DNA of 64,000 nt from positions 782,190-846,189 of the forward strand of contig NW_023503584.1 in the NCBI RefSeq assembly GCF_014529535.1, given 5' to 3'. Source of the stretch: Bradysia coprophila. Lineage: Eukaryota; Arthropoda; Insecta; Diptera; Sciaridae. The translations under genes were made by a program, and so were the position numbers. The notes beneath the pieces were generated by a model that worked only from the letters and a program-made list of their open reading frames with translations, made no database searches and was not told the DNA's origin. Below, piece by piece: positions 58,234-64,000 of the stretch. How positions within the stretch are numbered: the stretch's first letter is position 1; the number at the start of each line of letters is the position of its first letter.

Positions 58234-61200
58234 GTGAGTATATAAATTTTGATGAAGATTTTGTTTCCTTTCATAAAGAAATTTATTTTTTTATTTTTTC
58301 TTAAAAATAAACCGTTTTAGAGCGAAACTTTTAAAGCTTTAGATGAGTGTAACCGAACCAATATATATTCGTTTTGAGACATTTTAGCAACGATAAAATT
58401 TTCATTAAACTTCCCGAATTTCAGTTAATCCCAAGGACTGAGTTCATGGAGGATATGCATTTTATACTTCATAAAATTGATAAATTAAAAACTCTTGATC
58501 TCGATTCAAAAGCGTTATAAATATCTTCCGCCTCTGCATCATTCCTAATTTATACTTCCATTAAAAAACAAAAAAAAAAATTTTTGCAAACTTCCCTCAA
58601 TGCTAAAATGACAAAATTGCAAACGCAAATGAAAAGAAAGTTTTTTTTTTCTCTCATCTATCCTGGGAAGCGAAACGTAGAGCTACCGAAACGCAATTCT
58701 TTCGACTCCAAAAAATTAATAATAAAAAAAGTTCTCTCGGTTTTCCATATTTTGCAATTCAATTTCTAAGAAAGCTAAAAGACGAATAAAACGAAGAAAA
58801 TGTGTCACGGAAAGTATATTCCATGAAAAGAAGCTAATTAGGTAAAGACGAATAGTGTCCGGGTTGGAGTATTCCACGTTTCACATTGCAAGAAAATAAA
58901 TTCAAATCAAATTAAACAAACGCCAGTTAGATCTTATATAGCCAGTCAAATCTAATTTAATGTAGGACAGTCGTAGTATTTACATTATATATATTTACCT
59001 GCTTAATAGCACATAATCCTCGGATGATTCGTTAATTAATCTGATAATTTATTAAATCCACTGTACGCAATTATAAATATCCTCTGTCACACTTTGCAAA
59101 ATCGTATATTATACGTAAACAAAAATATATTGTCGAGAGCGAGCGACAGAGATTTGTATTTTATCACACTTGAAATTCCTTTATTTATTAGATTTATCTT
59201 TCTGCTATCAAATTTAGTGTGCAACAATTTCCACATAAACAGTATAAAAACGAACTTTTAACTTTCCTTATGATCCATTTACTCTCTTACACACATTTTC
59301 CTTTTGATATATACAATCAAAAATATGCACTTTTTCGATCTCCCGATATCTACGTTATCCTTTTTCATCTGTAAATATATCTCGGTTTTGGTATATCTTC
59401 TTCTTGTTCTTCGATTCTTTTTTTTATTTTTGTTACATCTATACCAAGTACCTATTTTCTATGCATTTGAATATTTGAAAATGATAATTAAGTACTCTCT
59501 ACGAAAAGACTCAACCACTCTGTCTCAAGCACCTTGAACTACTAAACAACTCGTCGGAACTGTGTGTACCAGAAAACTAAAACACATACACACAGAGCCA
59601 CGCGTGAAGAAGACACAACATCGTCCTATACACACCGAACGAGACTATGCTTTTTAGCCGATTTTTTTTTTCTCAAAGATATCTCTCTGTGTAAATTGTA
59701 TAAACAAAACGGCTGGTAAAATCTTTGGCTCTTCGGATAGAGTTTGACTGGCAATGCCCGAGGTAACTGTCTGCACTGGTCTTGAGATTAAAATTTTTTT
59801 TAGCTCTTGTGTGCAACGACACAAAATTCACTCTTCGATTAGTTATTTACCGTCTGGCTGTATGCTCACTTCTGTTTATATATACACATTCTGTGCATCG
59901 ACCAATTTCGCGATATTTCTTTTATTTTGAATTTCTTTTGTTATTCTTTTTCGGTTGATGGTTGTATGGTTCTTGTTGAAAAAATAAACTTTTCTCGTTC
60001 CGTCTTATCCGTTGACCAAGGTCTCATTTCTGTATAGCACACATAAACCATTTACCATTAAACGAAACCAGCTTTTTTTTACATAAATCGAAAGCGTTTC
60101 GCATTCATTATTCGAAATTCACGCAAATTTACGAGCTATATTGTTTCAAGGCAACAAACAACCGCAAAAAATGAAAACAAACACGAAAAAAAAAACGTTT
60201 TTCCTCAAAGTACACGCGGTTGTCCCATTGCACGGATTCCCATTTACAGAAACGAACGTCCACATCGACGAAACACTGTTTATACAACTGATATGTTGGA
60301 TTGAAGCTCAGAGTAAAACAGTCTTACAACTGAACCGCATATATACATTCGCTACACATTCCAATCTATCTACAACCGCCGGAACAATAAACGCACTGAG
60401 AGTTTCGTGAGATATTGGTGTACACAGGGCGCATGGTTAACTGAATAGAGAACATAACAACGCAAGGCTATAGCAAACTGCCTTACCGAACACAGCAGCA
60501 GCAGGGTAAAAAAAAAATTAAAATAAAATAATGAAAAAGAAGTACACACAAAGTACAGCGACGAAGCATTGAATTAAATTCCAACGTACGTTACCCAAGT
60601 TCGTCTTATATTGTATACTATCCTTTTTGGCGGGGTGGCATTTAGTGGGTGGAAATGAAATGGATTGAGGATAATATATTTTCGGTGGATGTGAAAGGAA
60701 GGTGGCTCTGGTTCGGAATGGGGGGGTCGGTTCGGAATAAATATAATATAACACGGTGGAGTCGAAGAATGGGAGACTATTCGTTTGGGTGGTAAATAAT
60801 GAAGGGGTTGTGTATATTTTTGGTATAGTATGTGATGTTGTGCGTTTTGCTAAGGTACGGTACGGAACACTATGTATATATATACACATACATTGGATGA
60901 TGTAGTGTATCAGCATATAGTTTTGTGTTGTATGAAATGGGCTTTTGTTGTGCGGAGAGGTAATATTTTTTAATTGAATGCCTTTGTCTTGCTAATTTCT
61001 TAATTGATAAAATTCACATTTAATATGGAGAGAAATAAATTGATTTTTCCCGTGGCATAACTTGGTTCTGTAACACATTAAAAACCGTTTTGCGATATAT
61101 AGATCCTTTCAAAAAATGATATTAATTAGTTTGACCCGAGAAATATATTTCGCGCTTGTAAGACGTGAAATTAAATTGTGTAAAATTGAATGGATAATTA

Positions 61201-62524
61201 TTTTGCTTGGCAAGGCAAAAATTGTGTTCATGGAAAACTATACAACAGGCAAAAGTTTACGGTGCTCGTGTCATGTACATAAATTAACCGGAGAGCTCGT
61301 AAATTATTATGTTTTGTGGTGTGTCACATTGCTAATAAGTGTATCCCATACCTAACTGCCGTACAACATAAAATATATAATTCCAAAGGAAGAGCTTTTT
61401 ATTCGCAGAACAAAAAACAACAACAAACGAAGAAAAACCCTCCGTTTTGTTTCCATTAATTTAAAATAATTACAGAGAACTTAAATGGCCTTTAATTGCA
61501 ACATTATCAGACACTTAAGTGTCACGTAAATATAGTTTCGCATTTAAATAGATTATTCACGTTGTATACATTCAATTTTCAGTTCTTAGGCAGAATATGT
61601 ACATTTTATGCAGTCGACAGGTCATCATACAATACAAAAGGCGATACACATTTTTCTATATTGTGTTATGTATATATCTATGGATGGTATACACGGACTC
61701 AACCGCACTCTTTGTATACACACCAAAATCAATATCCCTCAGACATGTAGAGGTTGGTACAAACGTTGCAAACATCTAAACATATACTTGCATATAATAC
61801 ATCCCATCTAGATCTATAGATATACTATGTGTGTAGTCTTGATATTGCATTATTATACACTAACTGCCTCTCCTCCGTTCGCTTATGGACGTTACATATA
61901 GAAACCTTTTTTTTTCTTCTTCAGTTATAACCTCTTCGATAATAAAAATGCCTAAATGAATTTCGACTTTTAAATTAATGTGCGAAAGTTTAGATTTTTA
62001 ATTAAATTATTTAATGGAAACGATCCGCCGAACATTTTTCTTGAATTTCATTTTGCATAATTTGTGTAATTTGTTTTACTACAGTCGCACACATGTGTTG
62101 TTGGACTTCAGTTTTTCGTTCGAATGAAAACGAAATGTTGCAATGGTAACATTAAGATGTGAAAAATCGCAAATTAGTTTACTGATGTTGTTGTTGGAGC
62201 GTCGAACCATTGACAGTGGTAAAAAGTTTGGGAGAAGAGAAAACAACGCTGTTAGCTCAATACGTTTTGCATTGTGTAATGAATGAAAGAATGAATGCAT
62301 GGTGGTCCGAATTCCGAAAGAATCGACGTTGATTACGTTGTTTGGCGGGAAGGAAAAGAATTTATGAAGAGAAGGCATCATTGGAATTGCTAGGTTAACT
62401 TTCAATTTCAATAGATCATAACAGCTGCATACTACAAGTCTTTCATCATGTCTAGATGCAGACCTTCGAACCTTCGAACTGTTCTCATACGGCAAACATA
62501 TCACCGGTTTTACTGTCGAATTTA

Positions 62525-62672
62525 CCGGATCTATTACTTCATTTGATGTTTTCAAGACATTGATTTGAAATCTTTTACTTCATTTCTTTGAACATACCAT
62601 ATTTACTTTAAAAGACGACATCAGTGAAAACTTCTCGTTTATTTCCGAAGTCATTATCGATAACATATGATA
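62525..62672 (-). repeat. R1 repeat copy, inverted, with doubled end
   Basis: The plus strand shows TCTATTACTTCATTTGATG, then GATTTGAAATCTTTTACTTC, then ATACCATATTTACTTTAAAAG and CATTATCGATAACATATGA. The two TTACTTCATTT motifs about 50 bp apart also occur in the copy at 46570. Confidence 0.65.
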
Positions 62673-64000
62673 CCCGTCCAGGAATACAAAATGTTAGTGA
62701 CTGTGCGAGTGTATAGTAAATTACACTGACCTAAGCTCTGCAAATATTGTTTGCAGCTTGCGAATTCCATCATCCAATTAATTACTTTCAAATAAACGTT
62801 GTCTGAACGGTTTCGCAATTACGCTAAACATTGAACTCGCAAGAGAAACATCTTGATTCAATAATGAAACACATCAGCAATACCTCAAATGCACGATAAT
62901 TTGATATAAAATGTCTTGACAAAGCACATTTCCGAAAACCTCCACTGTGCCAGTAAGTATCATAGTCTTTGTCACATATTATAAGATTAAAGTCGATTAT
63001 ATATGTCTACGTAATGTTTACATAGCATGTCGTCGGAATAACTTCTTTGTTTACATTGTTGTCGATGATGTACTCAAATTACAATTCATTAAGTTAATCG
63101 AACGGTTTAGCGTTTTTCGGTTGGATTTGATTAGTAAAGTTTTATTTATGGTTTGGATACATTCAAGGAGCGAAAAATAGATCTGACAAAACTTTCATCA
63201 AATGTGTGACGAAACTGAATGGTGCTTGGTACATAGTTTTCAAAAAAATGTTTTTGGACTACTAGGTCGGGACATTTTTTTAAGTATTCGGAGGTCATCA
63301 ACGAGGGTAGACCTAGTGTATACCCACTGCCCATTGCAGAAGTTTTTGAAAATTTCTGTCAAAATGAGCCCATTGGTGTCAATGAAGAATGCAATTCGAA
63401 GATAACATTTTTATTGAAAGTCAAATCTGTTACTTCTTTTGTTGAAAACATCGCCTGTTGTTTCACAAAAAATAGTACGAAGTGTACGAAGAAGAGCAAT
63501 GGGTACGAAGTCGGCTTACAGTGTCAGCCATATCAACTGATATGAAAACATTACCCAGGCAGAGTTCGACGATTACTTTTTCTTTTTGTTGTTGATAACA
63601 GATTATTAGCCGTAGCTATTTCTAAATAGTCAGCTTTAGAGGGTGAAACAACAGATTTATTTTGGTTGTCAGAATTATGTCGGTTCTATTGAAGGTGCTT
63701 ATTTGATGGTAGTAAACTGATATTGTCTAACGAATTACATTTACCCGGAATCCATAGAAACATATTGTTTAATCTAGCGTTCCTTACACACAAAAGATGA
63801 AACGCAAATTAATTTTAAATCCTTCTTCAGATCCACGACATAATATAATTGCTCGTTTTTGTCAACATGTGATTATAACCACATTAGAAGACAATTTCGA
63901 CTTTTTGTTCTAAATTAATTTCGAAAAGAGAAACTATATGTCAGAGTTTTGTAAGCCTTTTACCCCTGTCTGTAGTTCTGAAATAAATTTTGAATTACGG

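Larger units (their letters stand above)
55033..64000. other. Presumed Tet intron or upstream DNA
   Basis: AT-rich with no exon that can be firmly called. A CXXC-type zinc-finger exon was looked for on the minus strand and not found. Contains R1 copies at about 55200, 62525 and 63425, and a possible plus-strand mini-exon at 58191-58233. Confidence 0.5.

Noticed and set aside
1-64000. tRNA, rRNA or snRNA genes
   Set aside because: No GGTTCGAATCC-type internal box with a matching acceptor stem, and no rRNA core sequence, was seen on either strand.
55033-64000. A Tet CXXC zinc-finger exon
   Set aside because: No minus-strand segment with the repeated Cys-x-x-Cys-x-x-Cys pattern was found; the exon is either outside the window or absent.

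Overview
This is AT-rich eukaryotic DNA, almost certainly insect and most plausibly dipteran. The support is: short GT-AG introns (57-91 bp), an insect-type Tet gene with long Q/N/P-rich exons, an eIF4E paralogue, a mitochondrial ribosomal protein S35 gene, and many short inverted-repeat elements. A lower dipteran such as a fungus gnat would fit, but the species cannot be fixed from this window. There is no prokaryotic, organellar or viral organisation. Exon models below were built by hand from splice signals, reading phase and protein-family knowledge.

Layout. 1-15.5 kb has no recognised gene. It holds dispersed repeats, perfect foldbacks, a ~141-150 bp tandem array inside a larger element (5546-6939), a 109-bp satellite (9992-10460) and a hAT-like element (12115-13576). 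A short degenerate coding remnant lies at 15539-15787. 17.1-24.1 kb carries two complete, same-strand copies of an OTU1/YOD1-type deubiquitinase (17135-18194 and 22985-24051), about 5.9 kb apart with identical exon structure. 25.9-34.0 kb is the gene cluster: mRpS35 (+, five exons), a short eIF4E paralogue (+, four exons) and an F-box/LRR gene (-, two exons). 34.0-36.3 kb is again repeat DNA with a second hAT-like element. 36.3-41.0 kb is extremely AT-rich 3' flank of the next gene.

41.0-55.0 kb holds the 3' seven coding exons of a Tet 5-methylcytosine dioxygenase on the minus strand (1773 residues in this window, 5' end and any CXXC exon outside or not recognised). A complete 2.64-kb piggyBac element with an intact 559-aa transposase, matching terminal inverted repeats and TTAA target duplications sits in a Tet intron on the opposite strand (47746-50383). 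55.0-64.0 kb looks like Tet intron or upstream DNA with no exon that can be firmly called.

The genes do not form a pathway: they are ordinary housekeeping, regulatory and chromatin genes in a transposon-rich neighbourhood. The most notable points are the intact piggyBac, the duplicated OTU1 with both copies open, a set of hAT-like non-autonomous elements whose bodies are degenerate simple repeats, and an eIF4E gene whose two inner introns are in frame and stop-free.
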